Shown in pieces: positions 24,433-33,160 of a stretch of 64,000 bases of DNA. The first letter of the stretch is position 1. Each line of letters starts with the position of its first letter. A model generated the notes under the pieces. That model saw nothing but the letters and a program-made list of their open reading frames with translations, was not told where the DNA came from and made no database searches. Source of the stretch: Streptomyces cellulosae (lineage in GTDB: Bacteria > Actinomycetota > Actinomycetes > Streptomycetales > Streptomycetaceae); assembly GCA_014655195.1 (NCBI GenBank), contig BNBH01000001.1, forward strand, positions 186,001 to 250,000, in the 5' to 3' direction. Made by a program: the position numbers and the translations under genes.

Positions 24433-25080
24433 TCAGCGGCGCAGATCCTCCACGGTCACGGCCGTACCCGGCAGGACGGAGGGGGCGGGCGCCCTCATGC
24501 CGTCCAGGAAGAGCTGGATGTGGCGGTGGACGAAGCGGTCGGCGTTCATGCAGGCGGTGCCGGCCGGGGGCCGGCTCAGCTGCGCGACGCCCACCATCAG
24601 ATCGCCGTACTCCACGTCGCCCCGCAGCTGGCCGGCCGCACGGGCGCGGTCCATGAGCTGGGCGACGAGGCTCTCGGCGCGCCGCCGCGCCTCATCCAGG
24701 TCGGGGTGGCACTGGTCGAAGGTGCTGGAGATCATCGGGCACAGCGCACTGATCCGCTCGTCCGCGGCCGTGTGCGCGAAGCGCTCCAGCGCCTCGAAGG
24801 CGTCCCCGGTCTCGCTCAGCGCCTGCTCGGCCGCCCGCACCGTACGGTCCATGACGGAGCAGACGACCTCGCGCACGAGCGCGTCGCGGTCGGGGAAGTT
24901 GCGGTACACCGTGGCATTGCCGACACCGGCCCGGCGGGCGATCTCGTCGAGCGGGACCTCGGGCCCGAACTCGGTGAACATCTCCCGGGCGGCGGCGACG
25001 ATCCGCTCCCGGTTACGCAGGGCGTCGGCGCGGGGCCGGGGCGCCTTGCGCGTCACGGGGGTCTCGGTCGTCGCGGTCAC
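24433..25080 (-). CDS. TetR family regulator, probably of the adjacent exporter
   Basis: 215 aa. HTH: IVAAAREMFTEFGPEVPLDEIARRAGVGNATVYRNFPDRDALVREV, an almost ideal TetR domain; helical C-terminal domain of the SbtR/TetR_C_33-like type. Lies directly upstream of the DHA2 transporter on the same strand, as in many Streptomyces drug-efflux pairs. Confidence 0.92.
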   Translation of the reverse strand: MTATTETPVTRKAPRPRADALRNRERIVAAAREMFTEFGPEVPLDEIARRAGVGNATVYRNFPDRDALVREVVCSVMDRTVRAAEQALSETGDAFEALERFAHTAADERISALCPMISSTFDQCHPDLDEARRRAESLVAQLMDRARAAGQLRGDVEYGDLMVGVAQLSRPPAGTACMNADRFVHRHIQLFLDGMRAPAPSVLPGTAVTVEDLRR

Positions 25081-25368
25081 GGTGCACTCCTCGGGGTGTT
25101 GCTCTGACGTCTGTGCTGTGTCGGCGGTTCTACGTCTGCGGTGAACCGGGGAGCCCGTCCCCGGATCGTGCGGACACAGGCGTAAACGGGGAGACGATCC
25201 CCGGTTATTTCCCGCACTGGACGTCTTTTTGTGGGAGCCAGGTCACATTCTTGTGATCGATGATCCCCACGATCGGACCACCCGACGAGCGCACCCCCGA
25301 CCCGTGACGCAGGGTGATCACGAGGGTGCAGTCGGAGACGGCGGCTGCCGTGCGAGCGGAGGTCCCCC

Positions 25369-26661
25369 ATGCAGCCGCAGCCGAGCCGAGGCCGGATATC
25401 CCCGCGCCGCCTGGCCGCCCTGGGCTCCGTCGCCACCCTCACGCTCGCGGTCTGCAGCTCGGCCGGGAGCGGCCACCTCTCCCCCGCGACCACGGCCCCC
25501 GGCGCCGGCCCGAGCGCCCTCTCCCGCAGCTCGGCCCACGGCCCGTGCATGATCGGCAGCGACCGCGAGGTCCAGATGTCCGAGGGCGTCCCCACGGACC
25601 CCGGCTACACCCGCTCCACCGGCACGGTCCGCGCCCTCACCCTGATGATCGACTTCTCGGACGCGCCCGGCGAGGGCGACGCCCTGGACCGCTACCGCGA
25701 GTTCTTCCCGCAGACCCGCGAGTGGTTCACCACCAGCTCCTACGGCCGCCTCGACTACCGCCCGGAACTACCGGTCCCCGAGTGGCTGCGCATGCCCAAG
25801 TCCTTCCGCCAGTACGGCATAGAGCGCGGCGCCCCCTTCGACCCCGGCTACCGGGAGCTGATCCGCGACATCGTCTCCGAGGCCGACACGGAGGTGGACT
25901 TCCAGGAGTACGACCTGGTCAACGTCCTCGTCACCCCCAACGCGGGCCCCGCCGCCCTGGACACCGTCCTGTCCGTCACCTTCGCAGGCAATCACGAGGC
26001 CCCCACCGCGGACGGCCGGCCCGTCTCCAACGCGTCGTTCGTCTACTCCCGCCAGGACGACGGCTCCGGCTCCTACGCCCGCACCGGCTACCGCGTGCTG
26101 CCCCACGAGAACGGCCACGTCTTCGGCCTGCCCGACCTTTACACGGCCGAGGGCGGCGGCGCCGTCGGCCACTGGGACATCATGAGCGAGGACTGGGGCG
26201 CCAACAACGACTTCCTCGCCTGGCACAAGTGGAAGCTGGGCTGGCTGGACACGTCCCAGGTGAGCTGCGTGGCCGAGCGGGGCTCACGGGAGTACGTCCT
26301 GACGCCGCTGGCCCGCGCGGGCGGCCCCAAGCTGCTCTTCATCCCGCTCGACGCGCACTCCGGGTACGCGGTCGAGGTGCGCACGCGCGGCGGGAACGAC
26401 GAGGCGGTGTGCCGGCCGGGCGTGCTGGTCTACCGGGTCGACGCGGACGTGGACACGGGCATGGGCCCGATCACCGTGCACGACGCGACCCGGGACAGCG
26501 GAGGCTGCACCCGGGCGCCGAACGTGCACGCGGAACTGTCGGACGCGACGTTCAGACCGGGGCAGAGCTTCGCGGACCGGGAGGAGGGGGTACGGGTGGC
26601 AGTGCTGGCGGAGGGCGAGGAGGAGTACCGGGTGAGGGTGACGCGCACGTCGGGGCGGTAA
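25369..26661 (+). CDS. Secreted M6-type (immune inhibitor A-like) metalloprotease
   Basis: 430 aa. N-terminal twin-arginine-like or Sec signal (ISPRRLAALGSVATLTLAVCS; the LAVC could be a weak lipobox). The zinc motif HENGH (residues 246-250) in VLPHENGHVFGLPDLY fits the HExxHxxGxPDLY pattern of M6-like peptidases, and VGHWDIMSEDWG is the conserved Met-turn region. TVRALTLMIDFSDAP is the usual N-terminal block. Likely degrades extracellular protein. The ATG at 25369 follows GGAGG. Confidence 0.9.
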   Translation: MQPQPSRGRISPRRLAALGSVATLTLAVCSSAGSGHLSPATTAPGAGPSALSRSSAHGPCMIGSDREVQMSEGVPTDPGYTRSTGTVRALTLMIDFSDAPGEGDALDRYREFFPQTREWFTTSSYGRLDYRPELPVPEWLRMPKSFRQYGIERGAPFDPGYRELIRDIVSEADTEVDFQEYDLVNVLVTPNAGPAALDTVLSVTFAGNHEAPTADGRPVSNASFVYSRQDDGSGSYARTGYRVLPHENGHVFGLPDLYTAEGGGAVGHWDIMSEDWGANNDFLAWHKWKLGWLDTSQVSCVAERGSREYVLTPLARAGGPKLLFIPLDAHSGYAVEVRTRGGNDEAVCRPGVLVYRVDADVDTGMGPITVHDATRDSGGCTRAPNVHAELSDATFRPGQSFADREEGVRVAVLAEGEEEYRVRVTRTSGR

Positions 26662-26747
26662 CGGCGGCGGGGCGGCGTTTTGATTCTCAACTCCCGCGGC
26701 TAGGTTGCTCCTTGACAGCAGCCGGCCAGCTCCGGGAGGACGACGTA

Positions 26748-27566
26748 GTGACGGAGATATCCGCGGCATCGCTCGAGGCGCGCAAGCGCATCAGGACCGA
26801 CCAGCCGCACACCGCCCGCATCTGGAACTACTGGCTGGGCGGCAAGGACAACTACCCGGTCGACCAGGCGGCGGGCGACCAGATCCGCGAGCTGCACCCG
26901 GGCATCGGCGACTACGCCCTGGCCGACCGGCAGTTCCTCGGCCGGGCGGTGCGGTACCTGGCCGGCCGGTGCGGCATCCGCCAGTTCCTGGACATCGGCA
27001 CGGGCCTGCCCACGGCCGACAACACGCACGAGGTGGCGCAGCGGGTCGCGCCCGAGTCGCGGGTGGTCTACGTCGACAACGACCCCATCGTGCTGGCCCA
27101 CGCGGAGGCGCTGCTCACCAGCACGCCGGAGGGCAGCACGGCGTACCTCGACGAGGACCTGCGCAACATCGACGCGATCTTCGAACAGGCCGCGCAGACC
27201 CTGGACTTCAGCCGGCCGGTCGCGCTGGTGCTGCTGGGCGTGGTCATCTTCATCGAGGACGACGAGGAGGCGTACGGGGTGGTGCGCCGCCTGATGGACC
27301 GGCTCCCGTCGGGCAGCTACCTGGTCCTCTCCCACACGATCACGCGCCCGGACATGCCGGACGTGGACGCGGCGGTGGCGTTCTGGAACGCGAACGGCAC
27401 GCCGAAGCTGACGCAGAGGACACCGGGGGCGGTGTCCCGCTTCTTCGAGGGACTCGAGCTGCTGGACCCGGGGGTGGTGTCCTGCAACCGCTGGCGCCCG
27501 GAGGAGGCGGCGGGCGAGCTGCCGGCGGAGGTGGCGATGTTCGGAGGGGTGGGGCGGAAGCCGTGA
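26748..27566 (+). CDS. SAM-dependent methyltransferase (DUF574 family)
   Basis: 272 aa. The opening RTDQPHTARIWNYWLGGKDNYPVDQAAGD and the SAM loop FLDIGTGLPTADNTHEVAQ are diagnostic of the actinobacterial DUF574/Methyltransf_19 family, which is very abundant in Streptomyces; substrates are mostly unknown. VVYVDNDPIVLAHAEALL is the acidic loop binding the ribose. GTG start 26748 with GGGAGGA 7 bp upstream. Confidence 0.93.
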   Translation: MTEISAASLEARKRIRTDQPHTARIWNYWLGGKDNYPVDQAAGDQIRELHPGIGDYALADRQFLGRAVRYLAGRCGIRQFLDIGTGLPTADNTHEVAQRVAPESRVVYVDNDPIVLAHAEALLTSTPEGSTAYLDEDLRNIDAIFEQAAQTLDFSRPVALVLLGVVIFIEDDEEAYGVVRRLMDRLPSGSYLVLSHTITRPDMPDVDAAVAFWNANGTPKLTQRTPGAVSRFFEGLELLDPGVVSCNRWRPEEAAGELPAEVAMFGGVGRKP

Positions 27567-27735
27567 GGCGGGGGTAGGTGGGTGGGGGCCGGGGAGAGCC
27601 TGGTGGATCGTCTCGATCTTCGGCTGTCCCCGCCCCCCACCCACCCGGACACCGATCCGGTACCCTGTGGATCGAGCGCCCAGGCGGTCGCCGCTGTCCC
27701 CGTGACCGGGCCCGCAGCCACCGACCAGGACGCAC

Positions 27736-27808
27736 GCCTTCGTAGCTCAGGGGATAGAGCACCGCTCTCCTAAAGCGGGTGTCGCAGGTTCGAATCCTGC
27801 CGGGGGCA
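27736..27808 (+). tRNA. tRNA-Arg (anticodon CCU)
   Basis: Cloverleaf drawn by hand: acceptor GCCTTCG pairs with CGGGGGC (two G-U pairs), D-arm with AGCTCAGGGGATAGAGC, anticodon stem CCGCT/AGCGG around loop CTCCTAA (anticodon CCT, reads AGG), T-arm GCAGG-TTCGAAT-CCTGC, discriminator A; CCA is not encoded. A decayed integrase lies just downstream, so its 3' end is the probable attachment site. Confidence 0.95.
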
Positions 27809-27837
27809 CGCTGCCTGACCAGGCAATATGCGTCGAA

Positions 27838-27869
27838 CAGGCCCCTCGGAGTGACCTCCGGGGGGCCTG
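27838..27869. terminator. Terminator hairpin between tRNA-Arg and integrase remnant
   Basis: 14-bp stem (CAGGCCCCTCGGAG with CTCCGGGGGGCCTG, one G-U pair) and TGAC loop, followed by TTT on the plus strand. It can end the tRNA transcript, and the remnant integrase on the other strand. Confidence 0.8.
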
Positions 27870-27916
27870 TTTCGTGCCCGGTGGGGACAAGGTGGGGACA
27901 AGGTGGAGACGTAACG

Positions 27917-28985
27917 CTAAGCGACGCCCTGATTACAACTCTTCCCGTCCTCGCTCGCGTCGGGCTGGACGAGGTACAACGCCTTCGACTCCACGGCCTG
28001 TGAAGGCTCCCCCGCCTCAGTGGAGTTGTCGGTCGCCGGGTCCGCACCCTTGCGGGGCACCAGCGCGACGGGGGCGTCGGCGGCCTCCTTCTCGAACTGG
28101 GGCATCAGCGAGGTGTACGTGTCCGCGGTGAGCGAGTAGGAGGCGTGGCCGAGGAGGGCCTGGACGGCCTTCATGGAGAGGCCGGCAGCGAGGCTCAGGG
28201 AGGCCGCGCAGTGGCGTAGCTCGTGGAGGCGGATGGGAGGCAGGCCGAGGCGTTCGATGAGGCGCTCGAAGGCTTGGCTGACGTTGTCGGGGTGCCAGGG
28301 GCGGCCGTCGGCCTGGGTGAAGACGTAGCCGCTGTCGACGTACGGCCTGTACTTCTCGGGGCCCTTCTTGTGCTTGCCCTCCCATTCCGTCCGCTGGGCC
28401 TTCTGCACGTCGCGCCAGGCGGTCATGAGGGCGAAGGTCGCCGAGTCGAGGGTGACGGTGCGGCGGCCTCTGCGGCTCTTGGGGGTGTCCTCCCAGACGT
28501 CGTAGGAGGCGTCGGAGACGAGCTGTTCGACGATGTTGGCGCGCCCCTTGGTCATGTCGACCTCAGCCCAGGGCAGGCCGGCGGCCTCGCCTCGGCGGGG
28601 CGCGCAAAAGACCATGAGGTGTCACATGACGTAGAGCGGGTGCTCGACAGCCGCGTCGAGGAACTCACCCGTCTGTTCCGGTGCCCAGACCATGACGGGG
28701 CCGGGCTTCTGTCCGGTCTCGCGCCAGCGGGCCACGCGTTCGTCGGTCCAGACGAGCGGGTCGGGGGGCGGTACTTGGGGATGACGACGCCGTCGGTCCA
28801 GTTCTCGGAGATCAGCTTCCCCCTGACGGCGTCGCCGAGGGCGGCGGAGAGGGTGTCGAGGTATCTCTTCTGGGTGCCGGGGCCACTGTTCTTGCGGGGT
28901 TCGGAGTTGGCCACCTTCAACGCCGCCTGGGCGGCCTTCCATCGGGCACGCAGGTGGGGCGGTCGGGGCTTCTTGGCCTGCTTCC
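27917..28985 (-). pseudogene. Tyrosine recombinase (phage/ICE integrase), broken and truncated
   Basis: The C-terminal catalytic half is intact (RRGEAAGLPWAEVD with the first catalytic Arg; HELRHCAASLSLAAGLSMKAVQALLGHASYSLTADTY with the R-H-x-x-H box and the nucleophile Tyr). Further upstream the same protein continues as LYVM, then an in-frame TGA (28624-28622), and before that the frame shifts in a run of six C (28768-28773 region: KYRPP to DPLVWTDE). The N-terminal part begins abruptly around KQAKKPRPPHLRARWK; the arm and SAM-like domains are missing. It points toward the tRNA-Arg gene, as expected for a tRNA-targeting element. One extra C would restore the shift, so a sequencing error there cannot be excluded, but the TGA and missing N-terminus remain. 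Confidence 0.85.
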
Positions 28986-29110
28986 ATGCTCTGGGCCGTC
29001 GCGCCGTCGGCCCACGCGTCGACGACACGGCGGTCGTCGCCGTCGAACTGGTCACCAACGCGCTGCGGCATACGAGAAGCGGCCCCCGACCCCACACCGG
29101 ATGCTCTCCG
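28986..29110 (+). pseudogene. Fragment of an ATP-binding (HATPase_c_2, RsbW-like) regulator
   Basis: In one frame VDDTAVVAVELVTNALRHTRSG matches the N-box of Streptomyces anti-sigma-type ATPases (usually E-L-x-T-N-A-x-R-H). Only about 30-40 residues remain, abutting the truncated integrase N-terminus on one side and non-coding DNA on the other. Confidence 0.5.
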
Positions 29111-29327
29111 TCCGGGGCTCCTCGTATTCAGCACCGACGCGTTCATGTTCACAGACTTCGTTGCGTTATGAAACGGTGACCGCACGACCACGCTGCGTAT
29201 GACGGCATCTGGAGGGATTTGCCCAGTTGGAAGATCGCGCTTGACGTAAACCCAACTGGTTTCGCGCAAATCCCAATAGATAGCGTTGGCGCACTCGTGA
29301 GAACCCTCGCCCCACCGGGAGCCATCC
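29101..29327. promoter_or_regulatory. Upstream region of the seven-gene operon with a long interrupted dyad
   Basis: GGGATTTGCCCAGTTGG (29214-29230) is repeated in inverted form as CCAACTGG (29252-29259) plus GCAAATCCC (29266-29274), separated by 6 extra bases. A TTGACG (29241-29246) lies in the loop and TAGATA (29277-29282) just after the dyad, about 45 bp before the first gene. The arrangement suits an operator or a structured leader. Confidence 0.4.
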
Positions 29328-29990
29328 GTGAACCGCCGTCCCAGATTGCTCGCAGCCGCCGCGCTGACCGCTGTCGCGGTTCTGCCGCTGTCCGCCTGCG
29401 GAGGCGGCGATGACAGTTCCAAGGGCAATGACAACATCGCGGGGGCGGACACCGGGGGCGATTCGTCAACCTCCGCTTCACCGAGCGCCAGCGCATCGGA
29501 CACCGCCGACCGGCCAGACATCACGCTGCCCGAGGACATGAAGAGCGTCTTCGAAGGCTGGAAGACGGGGGATGCCACCAAGGACGCGGCTCTGGCCGAC
29601 GCTGAGCGAGCACTCGGTTCTGTTGACGACGCGATTGCCCGAGGCGATACAAAGTCGAAGGCACTCGGCTTCTACTACCAGGACGACGCGCTCATCAGCG
29701 AAGTCAAGTGGGTTCAGGCGTGGCTTGACGCCAACATCTCCTGGACCGGGACCATCCGCTACTTCGATCCGCAAGTGACGCTCAGCGACAAGAAGACCGC
29801 TGACGTCATCTACTGCGCGGACGACAGCAAGGCGTACAACAAGGACCGAAAGACCGGCAAGGTCGACAAGACGCCGGCCAGCGACAGTCCTTACGTCCTT
29901 TACAACACCCGCCTGGAGAAGAACGACGACGGCGTATGGGTGACCACCGGCCTGACCACCAAGCGGGGACACGAGCGGTGCGGAAGCTGA
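29328..29990 (+). CDS. Lipoprotein, first gene of the WXG100/T7 operon
   Basis: 220 aa. Signal peptide with lipobox LSAC (MNRRPRLLAAAALTAVAVLPLSACGGGDD; acylated Cys residue 24), then a Gly/Ser/Thr linker and a compact domain of about 150 residues (PEDMKSVFEGWKTGDATKDAALADAERALGSVDDAI...; GLTTKRGHERCGS at the end). I do not recognise the domain beyond similarity to Streptomyces lipoproteins of this style. The GTG at 29328 follows GGGAG. The next gene starts 13 bp inside this one. Confidence 0.85.
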   Translation: MNRRPRLLAAAALTAVAVLPLSACGGGDDSSKGNDNIAGADTGGDSSTSASPSASASDTADRPDITLPEDMKSVFEGWKTGDATKDAALADAERALGSVDDAIARGDTKSKALGFYYQDDALISEVKWVQAWLDANISWTGTIRYFDPQVTLSDKKTADVIYCADDSKAYNKDRKTGKVDKTPASDSPYVLYNTRLEKNDDGVWVTTGLTTKRGHERCGS

Positions 29991-31021
29991 TCACGCCGAC
30001 CCGGATCGGCACCGTTGCCCTCCTGGTTCTGGTTTCGGCTGGGATTCCGAGTGCGGCGTGGGCGACACCAGGACCCGCGCCTTCCGTGACCGAAGTCGAC
30101 TCCGGCGCATCAGGCGGCGCCGACGGCGACAAGCTCACCTCGACCGTCTCCGCCGGGATCGTCTACGACCGTTCGAAGAACGGCAGCGGCACGTCGACGG
30201 GTGCCGTCACGTCGACTTCCACGTCCTGGACTCCCCCTGCCTGCTACTACGCGCCGAAGTACACGCCCAAGGAACTTGAGGCGCAGATGCGGCAGGTGTG
30301 GGCGAGCAGCGCGCCCAGCCACGATTGGGCCCTGAAGACGCAGAACTACTTCGTCAGCGGCGACCCGTACAACGACTTCAACAAGGACAAGGCGGACGAG
30401 GGCTACTGGTGGGACTCGTACGTCACCGAGGGCCGGGAGGCCGACCCGGCGTCCAATGAGTGCGACGAGATGCCGTTCTGGGTCGACAAAGGTGACACGC
30501 CGCCGGCCGACCGTCCGCAGGCCATCACCGCCGAGACCCTCGCCCAACTCGCCTACGGCGAGATCCGCGTCCCTTCCACCAAGGTCGACCTCGCCCCGGC
30601 GAACATGACGAAGGTGAACCTGCCGACGTGGGCCTGGCTGGACACCGCGGACTTCAAGCCGGTCTCTGTCACGGCCTCCGTCCCGCTGCTCGGCCTCAGC
30701 GCGACGACCACCGCCGAGCCGATCTCGCTGAAGATCAGCCCCGGCACGGACGACGCGGTCACCTATCCCGCCTCCGGCGAGTGCGAAATCCGCAACGGCA
30801 AGATCGGCGAGCCCTACGCCAAGGGTAAGGCCGGCGAGACCCCTCCGTGCGGAGTGAAGTACCTGCGGTCCTCCGGCGACGGCTCGTACAAGCTGCAGGC
30901 AACCGTCACCTGGAAGATCAGCTGGACGAGCACCACCGGCCAGGGCGGCGACCTCCCCGACGGCGCCTTCGGCGCCGACCAGGACGTCGTCGTACAGGAA
31001 ATCCAGGCCGTCAACCGGTAA
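29978..31021 (+). CDS. Exported protein of unknown function
   Basis: 347 aa. Signal peptide (VRKLITPTRIGTVALLVLVSAGIPSAAWA) with AWA-type cleavage, then a predicted beta-rich extracytoplasmic domain with several aromatic and Cys residues (PACYYAPKYTPKELEAQM; GECEIRNGKIGEPYAKG; GETPPCGVKYL). Reads like an enzyme-free binding or scaffold protein. The GTG at 29978 overlaps the lipoprotein gene by 13 bp, implying coupling. No known domain recognised; its presence next to T7-type genes suggests a surface or secretion role, which is inference. Confidence 0.8.
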   Translation: MRKLITPTRIGTVALLVLVSAGIPSAAWATPGPAPSVTEVDSGASGGADGDKLTSTVSAGIVYDRSKNGSGTSTGAVTSTSTSWTPPACYYAPKYTPKELEAQMRQVWASSAPSHDWALKTQNYFVSGDPYNDFNKDKADEGYWWDSYVTEGREADPASNECDEMPFWVDKGDTPPADRPQAITAETLAQLAYGEIRVPSTKVDLAPANMTKVNLPTWAWLDTADFKPVSVTASVPLLGLSATTTAEPISLKISPGTDDAVTYPASGECEIRNGKIGEPYAKGKAGETPPCGVKYLRSSGDGSYKLQATVTWKISWTSTTGQGGDLPDGAFGADQDVVVQEIQAVNR

Positions 31022-31061
31022 GCATTGAAAAGCAGTTCAGCATCTTCATGGGAGATTCGGC

Positions 31062-31376
31062 GTGGCCGACAGGATGCAAGCGGACCTTGACATGATCAAG
31101 GACTGCTCAGACGCGCTCTTCCGTCTCCACAAGGAGTTCGACAAGCACGGCAACCCGGCCGACGGCTACGGCGACGAGTTGGGCAGCGACACGCTCCGGG
31201 ACGTCTTCGACGATTTCTCCGACACCTGGGAGAAGAACCGCAAGAAGCTGATGAAGGACATCGAGAACCTGGCCAAGTTCACGCAGAACGCGGCCAAGTC
31301 CTACGACGGGCTCGACCACGAACTGGCCAACGCTCTGCGAGAGGCCAAGAAGAGCGGGAAGAAGGGGAAGAAGTGA
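31062..31376 (+). CDS. WXG100-like small helical protein
   Basis: 104 aa, all helical, with two long helices and a loop (HGNPADGYGDELGSD) carrying no classical W-x-G but FDDFSDTWEKN in the second helix; the tail is Lys-rich (KKSGKKGKK). Size, composition and the position before a T7SS-signal protein fit an ESAT-6/WXG100 relative, likely the partner of the next protein. GTG 31062 with GGGAGA about 8 bp upstream; its TGA overlaps the next GTG by 4 bp. Confidence 0.75.
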   Translation: MADRMQADLDMIKDCSDALFRLHKEFDKHGNPADGYGDELGSDTLRDVFDDFSDTWEKNRKKLMKDIENLAKFTQNAAKSYDGLDHELANALREAKKSGKKGKK

Positions 31377-32575
31377 CAGCCCGCCCGAAGGACTGGTCGC
31401 CGCTGTACGACTCCGACCCCGTGCCCGGCGACCCCGACGAGGTGGCCAGGCTCGGCAAGAAGCTGCGTGCCATGGCCGACGAGATCGACAGGCAGGCCCG
31501 CAACATCAAGGCGCTGTCCTCGGTCGACGGCTGGAACAGTGAGGCCGGCCGGGCCTTTCATGAGACGGCGGGTGACACGGCGGGCCGGCTGAAGAAGGCG
31601 TACGACCGCTACGACGAGGCATCGGCCGCGCTCGGCACCAAGGTCATCGACGGGGAGAGCGAGGAGTACGCCAGCGAGCTGCACCGGGCGCAGCGTCTGG
31701 CGGACAAGGGTCTGCGGGAGTACCGGGACGCCGAGGCCGACTACAAGGCCGCCAACAAGGTGCTGGAGCCGCTCAACGGCAAGGTCCTGACCGGCGACGA
31801 TGCGGTGACGCACAGCAAACAGCAGAAGAAGCACGACGATGCCGCGCAGCTCATGCTCGAAGCCGAAAAGAAGATCATGCGGGCGAAGACCATCCGCGAT
31901 GAGGCTGCCCGTCGTGCGGCCAGGCGGATCAAGAACGTGATCCACCATGACGGGGTCCATGATCCCGGCGGCATCATGGACTGGATCGCAGATCATGCGG
32001 ACTGGTTCTCTGCCGCGGCGACCGTCTTGGCGGTGGTCGCTCTGGGAGCCGCCATTGTCTTCTCCGGTGGTCTCTTGGCGCCGGTCATCGCAGGTTTGGC
32101 CTCGGTGGCCAGCGCTACAGCCCTGTCGGGACGCCTGTACGACGTCTTTGCACGAGGCGGGAAGTTCGACGCGCTGAAGATCGGCCTGGATGTCCTCGGG
32201 GTGTTCCCCGGGTTCGGTGCCCTGCGCGGTCTGACCGCGGCGGGCAAGGGCGGTCGCCTCCTGGCCGCGCAGAGGGGCATCTGGGAAGGCTTCACGAACG
32301 GCTTCGGCGTGAAGAGGATCAACGACGGGGTCAGGATCGCCTCCAGGATCCTCAAGAACAAAGGCATCACCAAGATCAAGCTGCCCGAAGAGGGGTTCAA
32401 GCCCGAGGTTGTGACCCGATACATCAAGGGGACCAGCCTGGGTCTCCTCATCGGCAAGGGCGTCAACAAGGTGACCGACCAGCTGTCCGAGCCAGAGAGC
32501 ACCACCCGGTCTCTGAAGCCACGGACCACTCCCTCGTCGGCTTCCTTCCACGCCGCCCTGGCACCCGCAGCATAG
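31373..32575 (+). CDS. T7SS-signal effector-like protein without a recognisable toxin domain
   Basis: 400 aa. Residues 1-130 match the T7SS_signal/WXG-type N-terminal domain of actinobacterial polymorphic toxins (opening KDWSPLYDSDPVPGDPDEVARL, then SVDGWNSEAGRAFHETAGDTAG with the W at residue 54). A charged coiled-coil follows to about 210, then two hydrophobic helices (about 213-253) and the GVFPGFGALRGL block that usually precedes the toxin. Only about 100 residues follow (KNKGITKIKLPEEGFKPEV...), without a known toxin or nuclease motif. It overlaps the WXG100-like gene by 4 bp. Could be a short effector, a decayed toxin, or a fused immunity-type protein. Confidence 0.82.
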   Translation: MTARPKDWSPLYDSDPVPGDPDEVARLGKKLRAMADEIDRQARNIKALSSVDGWNSEAGRAFHETAGDTAGRLKKAYDRYDEASAALGTKVIDGESEEYASELHRAQRLADKGLREYRDAEADYKAANKVLEPLNGKVLTGDDAVTHSKQQKKHDDAAQLMLEAEKKIMRAKTIRDEAARRAARRIKNVIHHDGVHDPGGIMDWIADHADWFSAAATVLAVVALGAAIVFSGGLLAPVIAGLASVASATALSGRLYDVFARGGKFDALKIGLDVLGVFPGFGALRGLTAAGKGGRLLAAQRGIWEGFTNGFGVKRINDGVRIASRILKNKGITKIKLPEEGFKPEVVTRYIKGTSLGLLIGKGVNKVTDQLSEPESTTRSLKPRTTPSSASFHAALAPAA

Positions 32576-32587
32576 GAGTAGACCGTC

Positions 32588-33160
32588 ATGAGCAATCAAC
32601 ACGGCCTGGAGCTTGGGCAGTTCATGGGAGACGACGGCGGAGTCCACGACATGGTCCCCTCGTCCGTCATCGCCGCCGTCCCCGAGGCCAAAGCGGCAGC
32701 CGAGCGCTACGGCCGTGAAGTGCGCTTCGATTTCCTCGACGACCACTCCGTCCACTGGCTGCTGTTCCACCGCTGGGAGGACAACCGGAAGTGGCGCGTG
32801 CGCGGCTGCCTGGCCAGCATTCCCCTCTTCGTCTTCGCAGCGGGTGCCTGGCCGTTCTGGGACCTGGTGGCATCCCAGAAACCCCGCTCCTTCCAGATCG
32901 CCTTCATCTGCGCGCATGCGCTGATCGTCCTCGGGATGATCGTCGGCCTGTATCTGTGGCGCCGCCCCAGCCTGCGTGACCCGTCGATGCGCAATGTGCG
33001 CATCCGGGCCCGCCGGTACCGTGAGATCGCAGGCATCGCACGCAGCGGCGGCGCCGACATCCCCGCCGCCTACCCCTACTACGGCATGTACGCCTCGTCC
33101 CGGAAGTTCTTCCCGGACGCCCCCGAACTGCCCACTCCCGATCAGGGACGGCCCGAGTGA
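32588..33160 (+). CDS. Two-helix membrane protein of the WXG100 operon
   Basis: 190 aa. Two adjacent membrane helices at about residues 78-95 and 104-124 (VRGCLASIPLFVFAAGAWPFW; IAFICAHALIVLGMIVGLYLW), an N-terminal cytoplasmic part and an Arg-rich C-terminal part (RNVRIRARRYREIAGIARSGG). Starts 12 bp after the effector gene with TAGGAGTAG as ribosome site. It may be an immunity protein for the effector by position, but this is inference; no domain is recognised. Confidence 0.78.
   Translation: MSNQHGLELGQFMGDDGGVHDMVPSSVIAAVPEAKAAAERYGREVRFDFLDDHSVHWLLFHRWEDNRKWRVRGCLASIPLFVFAAGAWPFWDLVASQKPRSFQIAFICAHALIVLGMIVGLYLWRRPSLRDPSMRNVRIRARRYREIAGIARSGGADIPAAYPYYGMYASSRKFFPDAPELPTPDQGRPE

Noticed and set aside
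32270..32575. Nuclease or deaminase toxin domain at the end of the T7-type effector
   Set aside because: No HxxK, HNH, NxxR or other known catalytic pattern is visible in the last 100 residues.
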